A stretch of 16,628 nt of DNA from Flavobacteriales bacterium. Its GTDB lineage: Bacteria > Bacteroidota > Bacteroidia > Flavobacteriales > BACL11. The position numbers and the translations under genes were made by a program. The DNA is taken from NCBI GenBank assembly GCA_002730985.1, contig PCBP01000021.1:1-16628 (forward strand), written 5' to 3'. The notes beneath the pieces are model-generated. The model saw only the letters and a list, made by a program, of their open reading frames with translations. It ran no database searches and had not been told where the DNA came from. Positions 1-8,848 of this stretch are shown here, in pieces (position 1 is the first letter of the stretch; every line of letters starts with the position of its first letter).

Positions 1-1
1 A

Positions 2-982
2 GACTACTCAAAGTACAATAAAATAAAAAATACAGTAATTTTTGGGGGAGTTAAACAAGGAACTCAAACTAATGCACTTAATCATGGTGTTGATGTGTTA
101 GTGGCAACTCCAGGAAGGCTATTGGATCTTATGGGGCAAGGGTTTATCTCCCTAAAAGACATTAAGTATTTTGTATTAGATGAGGCAGATAGAATGTTAG
201 ATATGGGTTTCATTCATGATATTAGAAAAATATTGAATCAATTACCAAAAGAGCGTCAATCTTTATTCTTTTCGGCTACTATGCCTAAAAATATTATAGA
301 TCTTTCATCTCAGATATTAAAATACCCAAAAAGAATATCTGTTAATCCTGTATCTTCAACAGCTGAAACTATTAAACAGTATATCTACTATACAAATAAG
401 TCAGATAAAAAAGACTTATTGCTTTACATTTTAAAAGATCAATCAATCAATCAATTATTACTATTTTCAAGAACAAAACATGGTGCTGATAGGATAGTTC
501 GGAATTTAAGAAAGAAAAACATTACGGCTTCAGCAATTCATGGTGACAAAACACAGAATCAAAGACAAAAAGCATTAAAATCTTTTAAAGATTTGCAAAT
601 ACGAATTTTAGTCGCTACTGATATCGCTGCTAGAGGAATTGATATTGATAAGTTAAGTTTTGTTTTAAATTATGACATACCTAATGAGTCAGAAACATAT
701 GTGCATAGGATAGGAAGATGCGGGAGAGCAGGAGAAGAAGGAGTTGCTATCTCTATCTGTGAGCCAGAAGAGAATATATACGCTAAGAGTATAGAAAAAT
801 TGATACAGCAAGAAATTGAAACAGTTCAAAACCATCCCTTCCCTCAAACCGAGAAACCTATGGATGCCCAGCAAAAGAAAGAATCCGAGAAAGAAAAGAA
901 AAGAAGGAGACAAGAATTTTTTGCAAATAGAAATAAAAAGAGACGATCTAAGAACACCAATAATAGAGCTAATAAAAACTAA
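2..982 (+). CDS. rhlE: DEAD-box ATP-dependent RNA helicase, RhlE-like (5' part missing)
   Basis: This ATP-dependent RNA helicase probably remodels RNA in ribosome assembly, cold adaptation or mRNA decay; that role is family knowledge. The reading frame is open from base 2 with no start, so the gene begins outside the window. The Q motif and Walker A (motif I) are missing. Visible in order are GG and TPGR (motif Ib), DEAD (bases 179-190), SAT (about 277-285), the RGID motif of the helicase C domain (about 633-644) and HRIGRCGRAG (about 703-732). The sequence MLDMGFIHDIRK after DEAD is typical of the RhlE group. The tail of about 60 residues is rich in Lys and Arg, as in RNA-binding extensions of this group. 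The internal GTG at 95 lies inside the helicase fold and is not a real start. The stop is 2 bases from the stop of the convergent typA gene. Family is certain; the RhlE subgroup is likely. Confidence 0.93.
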   Translation, partial: DYSKYNKIKNTVIFGGVKQGTQTNALNHGVDVLVATPGRLLDLMGQGFISLKDIKYFVLDEADRMLDMGFIHDIRKILNQLPKERQSLFFSATMPKNIIDLSSQILKYPKRISVNPVSSTAETIKQYIYYTNKSDKKDLLLYILKDQSINQLLLFSRTKHGADRIVRNLRKKNITASAIHGDKTQNQRQKALKSFKDLQIRILVATDIAARGIDIDKLSFVLNYDIPNESETYVHRIGRCGRAGEEGVAISICEPEENIYAKSIEKLIQQEIETVQNHPFPQTEKPMDAQQKKESEKEKKRRRQEFFANRNKKRRSKNTNNRANKN

Positions 983-984
983 TC

Positions 985-2754
985 TTATCTATAGCTAATC
1001 TTTCTCATTCTTAGTGATAAGGGTGTTATCTCTAAATATTCATCCGCCTGAATATACTCCATATGTTCTTCTAATGAAAGAACAACCCTAGGAGAAATGT
1101 GTACTGCAGCATCAGATCCTGACTTACGTATATTAGTTAGTTGCTTTCCTTTTATTACGTTAACATCTAGATCATCATCTCGAGTGTTTTCTCCGACAAC
1201 CTGACCCTTATAGACATCATTTCCGGGTGAAATAAAAAATCTTCCTCTGTCTTGTAATTTTCCGATTGAAAATGCTGTTGAAATTCCCGATGCCATTGAG
1301 ATCAGAGAGCCTTTATTCCTTTCTGTAATTTCTCCCTTAAATGTAGCATATTCTCTAAACCTATGTGTCATAATCGCATTGCCAGAAGTTGCAGTTAACA
1401 TATTATTTCGCAAACCAATTAACCCTCTGGATGGAATATCAAATTCTAAATGCTGTAAATCTCCCTTTGGCTCCATTACTAAAACATCACCCTTTCTTTG
1501 AGTTACTAATTCAATTGCTTTTCCAGAGAATTCAATTGGAACATCAATTACTAATGTTTCCATTGGCTCACAATTTACACCGTCAATCTCTTTACAAATC
1601 ACTTGAGGCTTGCCAACTTGGAATTCAAAGCCTTCTCTTCTCATTGTTTCAATTAATACTGAAAGATGAAGTATACCTCTGCCAAATACATTAAATTTAT
1701 CCTCGGAAAGACCATCCTCAACTCTTAATGCAAGGTTCATCTCAAGTTCCGCATACAATCTGTCCCTCAAGTGTCTTGATGTACAATATCTTCCCTCTTT
1801 ACCAAAAAATGGAGAATTATTGATAGTGAAAAGCATGCTCATTGTAGGCTCGTCGATCAATATTCTTGGTAATGCTTGAGGTATTTCAAGGTCAGAAATA
1901 GTATCTCCAATCTCAAAGCCATCAACACCTACTAGGGAGCAAATATCTCCAGAAGACACAGACTCCACTTGCACTTTACTCATTCCTTCAAAAACATGTA
2001 TTTCTTTAATTCTTACTTTCTTCTTTACTCCATCTTTTTTACATAGCATATAATCATTACCTTCAAATAACTCTCCCCGAAAAATACGACCGATAGCAAT
2101 GCGCCCAACAAATTTTGAATAATCTAATGATGTAATTTGTAATTGAGGCGTTCCTTCATTATATGGCGCCTCAGGAATATTTTCAATTATAGCATCCAAT
2201 AATGATGTGATATTATTAGTCCTATTTCTCCAATCAAGGCTCATCCAACCCTCTTTTGAGGAACCAAAGAGTGTAACAAAATCTAATTGATCTTCACTAG
2301 CATCTAAATTACACATTAGATCAAAGATCCCATCTTGAACTAAATCAGGAGTGCAATTTTCTTTATCTACTTTATTAACGACAAGAATTGGTTTTAATCC
2401 CAATTCAATTGCTTTACTAAGAACAAATCGTGTTTGTGGCATAGAACCTTCAAAAGCATCCACAAGTAATAACACACCATCAGCCATTTTCAATACACGC
2501 TCTACCTCACCTCCGAAATCAGAGTGACCAGGTGTGTCAATAACATTTATCTTTACCCCTTTATACCTAACAGATACGTTTTTTGAAAGGATAGTAATCC
2601 CTCTTTCTCTCTCCAGATCATTATTGTCAAGTAGTAGATCTACTCTCTCTTTACGCTCATCAAGCACCTTGCATTCTTCGATGATCTTATCAACTAATGT
2701 TGTTTTACCATGGTCTACATGTGCAATTATAGCAACATTTCTTATCAAACTCAT
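985..2754 (-). CDS. typA: Translational GTPase TypA/BipA
   Basis: TypA/BipA is an EF-G-like GTPase that binds the ribosome and helps 50S assembly and stress or low-temperature growth (family knowledge). The 589-residue length is normal for the family (about 600). The GTPase domain is complete: P-loop AHVDHGKT at residues 11-18, ERERGIT (switch I) at 48-54, DTPGH at 73-77 and NKVD at 127-130. The G5 loop reads GSSKEGW around residue 165. The BipA-specific half follows, with the conserved SRGLIGLRN segment around residue 440 and a basic C-terminus. The ATG at 2754 puts the P-loop where the family has it. The gene starts 35 bases after the 3' end of tRNA-Pro with no TAnnTTTG box between, so it may be transcribed from the tRNA promoters. 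No hairpin terminator is visible between it and the helicase gene. Confidence 0.97.
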   Translation of the reverse strand: MSLIRNVAIIAHVDHGKTTLVDKIIEECKVLDERKERVDLLLDNNDLERERGITILSKNVSVRYKGVKINVIDTPGHSDFGGEVERVLKMADGVLLLVDAFEGSMPQTRFVLSKAIELGLKPILVVNKVDKENCTPDLVQDGIFDLMCNLDASEDQLDFVTLFGSSKEGWMSLDWRNRTNNITSLLDAIIENIPEAPYNEGTPQLQITSLDYSKFVGRIAIGRIFRGELFEGNDYMLCKKDGVKKKVRIKEIHVFEGMSKVQVESVSSGDICSLVGVDGFEIGDTISDLEIPQALPRILIDEPTMSMLFTINNSPFFGKEGRYCTSRHLRDRLYAELEMNLALRVEDGLSEDKFNVFGRGILHLSVLIETMRREGFEFQVGKPQVICKEIDGVNCEPMETLVIDVPIEFSGKAIELVTQRKGDVLVMEPKGDLQHLEFDIPSRGLIGLRNNMLTATSGNAIMTHRFREYATFKGEITERNKGSLISMASGISTAFSIGKLQDRGRFFISPGNDVYKGQVVGENTRDDDLDVNVIKGKQLTNIRKSGSDAAVHISPRVVLSLEEHMEYIQADEYLEITPLSLRMRKISYR

Positions 2755-2789
2755 AGGGTTTTTTTAGGGAATTTAAAAGATGAAAAAAG

Positions 2790-2864
2790 TCGGGGTAGCA
2801 AGATTCGAACTTGCGACCTCCTGCTCCCAAAGCAGGCGCGATAACCGGGCTACGCTATACCCCG
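2790..2864 (-). tRNA. tRNA-Pro (anticodon TGG)
   Basis: The reverse complement folds as a standard 75-nt cloverleaf. The acceptor stem CGGGGTA pairs with TACCCCG, and the C1-G72 pair with A73 is the usual identity signature of bacterial tRNA-Pro. The anticodon stem CCTGC/GCAGG encloses loop TTTGGGA (anticodon TGG). The T-arm GCAAG-TTCGAAT-CTTGC is perfect. CCA is not encoded: the bases after A73 read CTT, so CCA must be added by the CCA-adding enzyme. Confidence 0.97.
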
Positions 2865-2876
2865 AACAAAGGTTTG

Positions 2877-2906
2877 CAAAACTAAAAAAAGATTTATACA
2901 TGCAAA
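2877..2906 (-). promoter_or_regulatory. Predicted promoter for tRNA-Pro (and perhaps typA)
   Basis: On the minus strand TTTG (2906-2903) is followed after 18 bases by TAGTTTTG (2884-2877), an exact match to the Bacteroidota pattern TTTG / TAnnTTTG. The predicted transcript start, around 2872, lies about 8 bases before the first base of tRNA-Pro. Position and match are seen; activity is inferred. Confidence 0.6.
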
Positions 2907-2909
2907 CAA

Positions 2910-2927
2910 AAAACAAATCTTTGTTTT
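2910..2927 (-). terminator. Possible weak hairpin after tRNA-Ser
   Basis: AAAACAAA and TTTGTTTT form a perfect inverted repeat with a 2-base centre just after the 3' end of tRNA-Ser. On the minus strand it is followed closely by a T-rich stretch. The stem is almost all A:T pairs, so it is a weak terminator at best and may only be a processing or chance structure of AT-rich DNA. Confidence 0.25.
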
Positions 2928-2928
2928 G

Positions 2929-3015
2929 CGGAGAGGAAGGGATTCGAACCCCCGGTACGCGTAAGCGCACAACTCCTTAGCAGGGAGCCCCGTTCGGCCA
3001 CTCCGGCACCTCTCC
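2929..3015 (-). tRNA. tRNA-Ser (anticodon GCT)
   Basis: The reverse complement is an 87-nt class II tRNA. The acceptor stem GGAGAGG pairs with CCTCTCC, and G73 is the normal discriminator base for serine. The anticodon stem GCTCC/GGAGT encloses CTGCTAA (anticodon GCT, reading AGC/AGU codons). A long variable arm (GCG with CGC around a short loop) follows, as expected for tRNA-Ser. The T-loop is TTCGAAT; its stem has two G-T pairs. CCA is not encoded (CAA follows the discriminator). Confidence 0.96.
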
Positions 3016-3043
3016 AATTCTCAAAAGAACTTTTTTAGGACTG

Positions 3044-3074
3044 CAAATGTATATTAATCTCAATTGCTGACAAA
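3044..3074 (-). promoter_or_regulatory. Predicted promoter for tRNA-Ser
   Basis: On the minus strand TTTG (3074-3071) is followed after 19 bases by TACATTTG (3051-3044), matching the Bacteroidota TTTG / TAnnTTTG pattern. Transcription would start near 3039 and run about 24 bases before tRNA-Ser. A second TAnnTTTG-like box, TATATTTG, sits upstream at 3090-3083 and could be an alternative. Confidence 0.55.
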
Positions 3075-3115
3075 TTATATGTCAAATATATTTTAGTTTA
3101 AATTTTAACTAAATA

Positions 3116-3150
3116 TTTCAGCAAATTATTTTACTCAAATGTTATATTTG
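3116..3150 (+). promoter_or_regulatory. Predicted promoter of the ABC importer genes
   Basis: TATATTTG at 3143-3150 fits the Bacteroidota -7 box TAnnTTTG. At the matching upstream distance there is only TTTC (3116-3119) instead of TTTG, so the -33 element is weak. The predicted start near 3155 gives a leader of about 16 bases before the ATG at 3172. The -7 box is seen; use as a promoter is inferred. Confidence 0.45.
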
Positions 3151-3171
3151 CAAACCTAATTAAGTTAGAAC

Positions 3172-4908
3172 ATGAATAAAAAAGCACTAATACTACTATT
3201 ACTATCTACTGTATTGACTGCTTGTGTGAAAGAGAGAAATTTATCACAAAATACTGTAATTGCCCATATCCTATCACAACCTGATGGGCTACATCCATAT
3301 AACAACAACTCGGTTATGAGGTCATATGTTTTTGAATATACACAAAAGACACTACTAAGGCTTGACCTAGAATCACTAGAATATGTGCCAGATCTACTAA
3401 AAGAGCTTCCAGTTTCATCAGAAGACAATAAAACATTTTATTTTGAATTAAAAGATAACATTAGGTGGGATGATGGCTCACTACTTACAGCAGAAGACAT
3501 AGAATTTTCTACCAAAATTATGTTATGTCATCTAACTGACAATTCACAAATTAGACCAATATATAATTCTGTAATAGAATCAGTTAAAACTGATCCAGAA
3601 AACCCTTTGAAATTTACTATGCGTGCCTTAGATATCAACTGGACTGCCAAAACTATTCTTGGAGGAATTTATATTCAACAGAAAAAATATTGGGATCCAA
3701 GTGGGATATTAGATAAGCTCTCTTTTCAGCAAATATTATCTAGGAGCTTTAAAGAAACTGATGAGATAACGAATTGGTTTAATGACTTTAATCATGCTGA
3801 CAATAGCTTCAAACCTAAAAAACTACAAGGTCTTGGTCCATATATAGTTAGTGAATGGGAGCCTAGTCAATATATAACTCTAACTAGGAAATCTTCATGG
3901 TGGGGAAGTAAAGACACGTCTGTTTACAATAAGTCATACCCTGAAAAAATTATTTTTAAGGTAATTAGAGAGGATGCTTCATCATATCTTGCTTTAAAGA
4001 ATCAGGAAATTGACGTCACCACAAATATTGGAACTGTAAAACTTATGAAACTTAGAGAGAGAGATTATTTTAACAATAATTATGACTCTGATTTCCTCAA
4101 TAGATATGGAATATCATATATTGGATTAAACATGAAGCCTGATGGTATAAAACATAAACCATTTTTTGTAGACAAAAGAGTAAGAAGAGCACTTGCATAT
4201 ACAATACCAGTTGATGAAATTATAGAAGTAATGATGCACGGAAAAGCCACAAGACAAACTTCTAGTGTATCACCATTAAAGAAAACATATAATGACACAT
4301 TAACACTTATTCCATTAGATATTGAAAAAGCTAAAGAGTTATTAACTGAAGCAGGATGGGTTGATACAGATGGAGATAATATTAGAGATAAAATGATTAA
4401 TGGAGTTAAGACACCTTTCTCATTTAAATTTAGCTATATGAGTTCTCCAGCATCAAAAGAAGTAGTTTTAATGATGAGAGAAAGTATGTATAAGGCAGGT
4501 ATAGTTGCTGAACCTACACCTATGGATTTTTCTTTATTTTATAAGAATGCAGGAGATCATAAATTTGATGCTATGCTAGCTGGCTGGGGCAGTAGTGCTG
4601 CATATTCAAATCCAATGCAACTATGGCACACCTCTTCTTGGGCGAATAAAGGGTCTAATTTCTGTGGATTTGGGGATGCAGAAAGTGATGCTTTAATTGA
4701 AGAGGCAAATAAAACTTTAGACTATCAAACACATAAAAATGCGCTTTTAAAATTACAAGCAAGAATTTACGAAGACCAACCATATGTATTTTTATATTGT
4801 TCTAAAAGAAAATTTGCCGTACATAAGAGATTTAATAATAGAGAAATGTTTTTTGAGTTTCCCGGTGTCATGCTGAATAATCTAGATTTAAACTCTAGTA
4901 TTAACTAA
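3172..4908 (+). CDS. ABC importer substrate-binding lipoprotein, family 5 (peptide/nickel type)
   Basis: This is the extracytoplasmic solute receptor of an ABC importer of the OppA/DppA/NikA family, which mostly carries peptides. The N-terminus (MNKK, a run of Leu, then LTAC) is a lipoprotein signal with the lipid-modified Cys at residue 18, so the mature protein should be membrane-anchored. The remaining 560 residues follow the SBP_bac_5 pattern: an early DGLHPY segment, an RWDDGS..TAEDIEFS block around residues 99-115, the RVRRALAYTIPVDEI block around 340-355 and the EKAKELLTEAGW block around 385-395. At 578 residues it is slightly longer than OppA. Two permease genes follow in the same direction after 16 and 4 bases, so they form one unit. 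The transported compound cannot be told from sequence; proximity to paa genes is not evidence for an aromatic substrate because paaE lies on the other strand. Confidence 0.92.
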   Translation: MNKKALILLLLSTVLTACVKERNLSQNTVIAHILSQPDGLHPYNNNSVMRSYVFEYTQKTLLRLDLESLEYVPDLLKELPVSSEDNKTFYFELKDNIRWDDGSLLTAEDIEFSTKIMLCHLTDNSQIRPIYNSVIESVKTDPENPLKFTMRALDINWTAKTILGGIYIQQKKYWDPSGILDKLSFQQILSRSFKETDEITNWFNDFNHADNSFKPKKLQGLGPYIVSEWEPSQYITLTRKSSWWGSKDTSVYNKSYPEKIIFKVIREDASSYLALKNQEIDVTTNIGTVKLMKLRERDYFNNNYDSDFLNRYGISYIGLNMKPDGIKHKPFFVDKRVRRALAYTIPVDEIIEVMMHGKATRQTSSVSPLKKTYNDTLTLIPLDIEKAKELLTEAGWVDTDGDNIRDKMINGVKTPFSFKFSYMSSPASKEVVLMMRESMYKAGIVAEPTPMDFSLFYKNAGDHKFDAMLAGWGSSAAYSNPMQLWHTSSWANKGSNFCGFGDAESDALIEEANKTLDYQTHKNALLKLQARIYEDQPYVFLYCSKRKFAVHKRFNNREMFFEFPGVMLNNLDLNSSIN

Positions 4909-4924
4909 TAGATATTTATACAGA

Positions 4925-6403
4925 ATGTTTAAATACGCAATAAAAAGAATTATAACATTTATACCAATGCTGATAGCTATATCCCTATTGTCATTTATTA
5001 TAAGTGTTAATGCCCCTGGTGATCCAGTAGAGAGGCTAGCAAAATCTGCTGAGAGTGAAGGTTCTGCTCAAGAGCAATCTGGTGCATCAAAAAAAATTAA
5101 GCAGGAATTAAGAAAAAAACTAGGATTAGATCTTCCTATATTCTACTTAAGCATCACTGATCTTGCTTCTTCAGATACTCTGTACAGAATACAAGATAAG
5201 TACCACCAAGTAAATCTTAAGGCTTTAACTCATCAAAGTGGTAATTGGCAGGCAGTTTCAAACTATTATCTTTCCTTACTAGATTTAGAGAAATCTTATC
5301 GAAAGATCGATGCAAAATTAATAGCAGAAAATGATAAAACATTAGATTTAAACATAGTAAATGAGGCTTGTAATCAGTTTGGATCTGAAATAGGAAGTTT
5401 ATTAGAAACATCTGACAATAATTTAGTTCAAAATAGCTTTAACAAAATGAACAACTTACTTTCTAGTAATAGTTTTTTGGTACCACTAACAAAACCTTTA
5501 ATTGAATTAGAAAGTAGAAGAACTGCATTATCTACTAATAGAACACAATGGAAAACATATATACCGGCTCTTAACTGGTATGGGGCAAACAATCAATACC
5601 ACTTATGGCTATTTGGAAACAATAACGACAGAAAGGGATTATTAAGAGGAGACTTTGGAATATCCTATATTGACAGTCAGCCAATCCAGGACAAGATCTG
5701 GCAGAAAGTTGGAATTTCATTCTCTCTATCACTTATATCTATCTTCTTAGCATATCTTATAAGTATTCCAATAGGTATTTATTCAGCTTACCGTAAAGAT
5801 TCAGCAGCTGACAAAGGTATGTCACTAATACTTTTTATCTTATATTCTATGCCTTCATTCTTTGTTGGAACACTATTATTACTCCAATTTGCTAATCCAG
5901 ATAATCTAGCATGGTTCCCTGTGTCAGGAATACAGGACCCCACTATATTTGATCCTGAGTGGAGTTTTTGGAAAAAAATACAACATAGAATCCCATTTCT
6001 GATCTTGCCAATTATAACCTACACTTATGGATCATTTGCATTTTTAAGTAGAATTATGAGAGTAGGGATGATTGATATTGTTTCTCAAGATTATATACGT
6101 ACAGCACGAGCAAAAGGTTTAGAAGAAAAGAAAGTGATACTTAAGCATGCATTAAGAAATTCATTATTACCTATAATTACTGTTTTCGCAGCTATATTCC
6201 CAATGGCAATTGGTGGAAGTATAATTATTGAAGTAATCTTCTCTATACCAGGAATGGGTGTCGAAATTTATAATTCTATTTTAAATTATGACTACCCGAT
6301 GATTATTACAGTCTTTACTCTCTCAGGATTTTTAACCATGGTTGGATACTTAGTTTCAGATATACTTTATGCTGTAGTCGATCCAAGAATCTCTTATAAA
6401 TAG
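4925..6403 (+). CDS. ABC importer permease, OppB/DppB type, with a large insertion
   Basis: This inner-membrane permease would pair with the downstream OppC-type protein to form the channel. Residues 1-30 are the first membrane helix, followed by the family motif APGDP (30-34). The LGLDLP stretch (66-71), normally followed almost at once by the YLxWL..GDFG region, is here separated from HLWLFG..RGDFG (226-245) by about 150 mostly polar residues. The rest is normal: helices at about 262-288, 299-320, 355-378, 412-440 and 460-485, with the ATPase-contact EAA loop (DYIRTARAKG...HALRNS) at 389-413. Total length is 492 against the usual 310-340. The insert should lie on the periplasmic side. Similar long versions occur in Bacteroidota as far as I recall. 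It is spaced 16 bases from the receptor gene and 4 from the next permease. Confidence 0.92.
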   Translation: MFKYAIKRIITFIPMLIAISLLSFIISVNAPGDPVERLAKSAESEGSAQEQSGASKKIKQELRKKLGLDLPIFYLSITDLASSDTLYRIQDKYHQVNLKALTHQSGNWQAVSNYYLSLLDLEKSYRKIDAKLIAENDKTLDLNIVNEACNQFGSEIGSLLETSDNNLVQNSFNKMNNLLSSNSFLVPLTKPLIELESRRTALSTNRTQWKTYIPALNWYGANNQYHLWLFGNNNDRKGLLRGDFGISYIDSQPIQDKIWQKVGISFSLSLISIFLAYLISIPIGIYSAYRKDSAADKGMSLILFILYSMPSFFVGTLLLLQFANPDNLAWFPVSGIQDPTIFDPEWSFWKKIQHRIPFLILPIITYTYGSFAFLSRIMRVGMIDIVSQDYIRTARAKGLEEKKVILKHALRNSLLPIITVFAAIFPMAIGGSIIIEVIFSIPGMGVEIYNSILNYDYPMIITVFTLSGFLTMVGYLVSDILYAVVDPRISYK

Positions 6404-6407
6404 GATT

Positions 6408-7733
6408 ATGCAAAACACAAACGAGAATTTTTCATTTAAAAAATATGCTTGGTCACAATTCAAGAAAAATAAGATCGCATTAGTTTGTCTATATCTTCTT
6501 TTTACACTAATTATTATAGCCGTTCTTGCACCATATATTGCAAACGAAAGACCACTTTATGCTGAATACAAAGGAGAAACATTATATCCTGCATTTGCAA
6601 GTTCAAGTAGAACAGATTCTATTTTTAATTCAAGTGGTCAATTAGATGAAATATTACAATATGACATCACAGACTGGAGAAGATTAAGCTTTACAAAAGT
6701 CATATGGGCGCCTATTCCATATTCTCCTGGAGGTATGGACAGATATAATAGAGATTATGTATCTCCTGGTGGAAAACAAAGATTTAAAAACCAAGATGGT
6801 GAAATAACAGATGCTCCAAAAAGATTTAGACATATTCTTGGTACTGATGGAATTGGAAGAGATCTAGCAGCAGGCTTAATTCATGGAACAAGAATTTCAT
6901 TGATGGTAGGTTTAGTTTCTATGGGAATAGCATCGTTGATTGGAATAATATTAGGAGCACTAGCAGGATTTTTTGGTGACACAAAATTAAAAATGCCTAG
7001 AGTAAAGTATTGGCTAACCCTATTTGGATTTTTTATGGGTATATTCTATGGTTTTGGGCAACGAAAATATATACTAGCAGATGCTTTTGGTGAGAGCATA
7101 ACAAGTGGAATATTACAGATGCTAGTCAGTATCTTGATAATTATCTTGATTATATTCTTATTTAGGCAGTTAAGTAGATTCTTGCAATTTGGCTACCTAA
7201 AGACTGAAACGAAAGTCCCAATAGATACATTTGTATCAAGAGGAATTGAACTTCTAAACTCCATCCCAAGATTGCTGCTAATTATTACTATTACAGCAAT
7301 TGTTGAAAGAAGTATCTGGATTGTTATGATAATTATTGGTGTAACCAGTTGGACGGGTATCGCAAGATTTACTAGAGCTGAATTCTTAAGGATTAGATCA
7401 TTAGAATTTGTACAAGCAGCTGAATCATTAGGGTTTTCATCAATTAGAACAATCTTTAAACATGCATTACCAAATGCATTAGCGCCTGTATTTGTGAGTA
7501 TTGCCTTCGGTATTGCTTCTGCAATTCTAATTGAGAGTGGACTTTCATTCCTAGGAATTGGGGTTCCAGATGATATTGTCACTTGGGGCTCCTTACTTAA
7601 CCTTGGTAGACAAAACTTAGAAGCCTGGTGGCTGATCATCTACCCAGGAATGGCAATATTTATTACAATCACAATTTACAATATGATTGCTGAAGCTTCA
7701 CGTGATGCACTAGACCCTAAATTAAAAAGTTAA
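6408..7733 (+). CDS. ABC importer permease, OppC/DppC type, with two insertions
   Basis: This is the second channel subunit. An N-terminal OppC-type segment (residues 10-45) with one helix is followed by a long periplasmic stretch (about 46-140) ending in the family motif HILGTDGIGRD (142-152). Helix 2 (164-188) ends in GALAGFFGD. About 75 extra residues (191-270) then occur before IELLNSIPRLLLI (280-292); they contain two additional predicted membrane helices (about 201-217 and 234-253). The EAA loop (EFVQAAESLG...HALPNAL) spans 333-358, and the C-terminus has the usual LSFLGIG and DALDPKL segments. At 441 residues it exceeds the usual 280-310. No ATP-binding subunit follows: the next gene, paaE, is convergent. 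The ATPases must be encoded elsewhere if the importer works. Confidence 0.92.
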   Translation: MQNTNENFSFKKYAWSQFKKNKIALVCLYLLFTLIIIAVLAPYIANERPLYAEYKGETLYPAFASSSRTDSIFNSSGQLDEILQYDITDWRRLSFTKVIWAPIPYSPGGMDRYNRDYVSPGGKQRFKNQDGEITDAPKRFRHILGTDGIGRDLAAGLIHGTRISLMVGLVSMGIASLIGIILGALAGFFGDTKLKMPRVKYWLTLFGFFMGIFYGFGQRKYILADAFGESITSGILQMLVSILIIILIIFLFRQLSRFLQFGYLKTETKVPIDTFVSRGIELLNSIPRLLLIITITAIVERSIWIVMIIIGVTSWTGIARFTRAEFLRIRSLEFVQAAESLGFSSIRTIFKHALPNALAPVFVSIAFGIASAILIESGLSFLGIGVPDDIVTWGSLLNLGRQNLEAWWLIIYPGMAIFITITIYNMIAEASRDALDPKLKS

Positions 7734-7769
7734 GAAGAAAGGAAAATATTCCACAAAAATACTGATGTT

Positions 7770-8828
7770 CTAAATCTCATCAAAATCAACAACTACATTT
7801 TCGGATGTCGGATGTGATTGGCATCCTAATATATATCCTTGAGCAACCTCTTCTTCAGATAAAGAATAATTTTGATCCATTTTTACGTTGCCCTCAAGTA
7901 CTTTGGCTTTACAAACACAACAGACTCCCCCTTTACATGAGAATGGCACGTCAGCACCAGCATTCATTGCTGCATCTAATATTGTTTCCCCTTTAGATGA
8001 TAACTCAAAAGAAAAATCATCACCATCAACAGAAACTGTAACATTAGAAATTATTCCTTGAACAATCTCATTATTTTCTTCTATATCTTTTTTAGGCAAA
8101 TCCTCAGTATAAAATCTTTCAAAATGTATTTTAGACTGATTAACACCAAAATCTAACAAAAACTGGTTTACATTATCAATCATCTCTCCTGGACCACATA
8201 GAAAATAAGAGTCAGCCTCTTTTAAATTACTATTAGTATTGTATAACTCTTCTAATATAGAAGCATCTATCCTCCCCTTCAAACAATCAGTTACATCTTC
8301 TCTTGAAAAGATATAATGAATAAACAACTGGCTCTGATGCTCTCTCTCCAAACGATTTAAATCCTCTAAAAACATCATACTAGATCTAGTTTTGTTACCA
8401 TAAATCAAAGTAAAATAACTATCAGAATCATTTGCAAGCACCTGTTTAATCATAGATATAATTGGAGTAATACCACTTCCTGCACAAATAGCTAGATAAT
8501 GGCTACCTTCTTGTTTTGCGTCTAAATAAAAATTACCAGTAGGAGGCATAACATCCAGAGTATCTCCTACTTTTAACTCTTTAGTAAGAAAAGAAGACAT
8601 CAAACCATTCTCAATACGCCTAATTCCAATCTCTATACCTTCTCCTGGATATGAAGATAATGAATAAGACCTTCTTACATCCTGATTATTAATTTCTTTA
8701 TGTAGAGTTATATACTGACCTGCTATGAAATTGAATTGATCTGGATAAGAATTATGTAGAGTTATCTTGACCGCATCAGGTGTTAACGATTCAATCTCTT
8801 CAACTTTTAGAGAGTAAAAATTCTTCAT
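7770..8828 (-). CDS. paaE: Phenylacetyl-CoA epoxidase reductase subunit PaaE
   Basis: PaaE passes electrons from NAD(P)H through FAD and a 2Fe-2S cluster to the di-iron PaaA subunit. All three modules are visible. The FAD-binding signature RRSYSLSS is at residues 52-59. The nucleotide-binding domain has AGSGITP at 116-122 and CGPGEMI at 211-217. The C-terminal plant-type ferredoxin domain has cluster ligands Cys298, Cys303, Cys306 and Cys336, the exact C-x4-C-x2-C-x29-C spacing. Its 352 residues match the family (about 355). It is separated from paaABCD and transcribed divergently, whereas the classical order is paaABCDE. The ATG at 8828 follows a predicted -7 box by about 20 bases. Other flavin/ferredoxin hydroxylase reductases share this layout, but the position opposite paaA makes PaaE by far the best reading. 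Confidence 0.95.
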   Translation of the reverse strand: MKNFYSLKVEEIESLTPDAVKITLHNSYPDQFNFIAGQYITLHKEINNQDVRRSYSLSSYPGEGIEIGIRRIENGLMSSFLTKELKVGDTLDVMPPTGNFYLDAKQEGSHYLAICAGSGITPIISMIKQVLANDSDSYFTLIYGNKTRSSMMFLEDLNRLEREHQSQLFIHYIFSREDVTDCLKGRIDASILEELYNTNSNLKEADSYFLCGPGEMIDNVNQFLLDFGVNQSKIHFERFYTEDLPKKDIEENNEIVQGIISNVTVSVDGDDFSFELSSKGETILDAAMNAGADVPFSCKGGVCCVCKAKVLEGNVKMDQNYSLSEEEVAQGYILGCQSHPTSENVVVDFDEI

Positions 8829-8848
8829 TAGATAACTAAATTTGTATG

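Noticed and set aside
439..454. Tetranucleotide repeat, four copies of TCAA, in the helicase gene
   Set aside because: Only four units and within conserved coding sequence; too short to argue for phase variation.
2773..2980. Small open frames on both strands over the tRNA pair
   Set aside because: They are tRNA sequence read as codons; both tRNAs fold properly.
7741..7752. GGAAAATATTCC as a terminator between the OppC-type permease and paaE
   Set aside because: Only a 4-base stem and no T-run on either strand.
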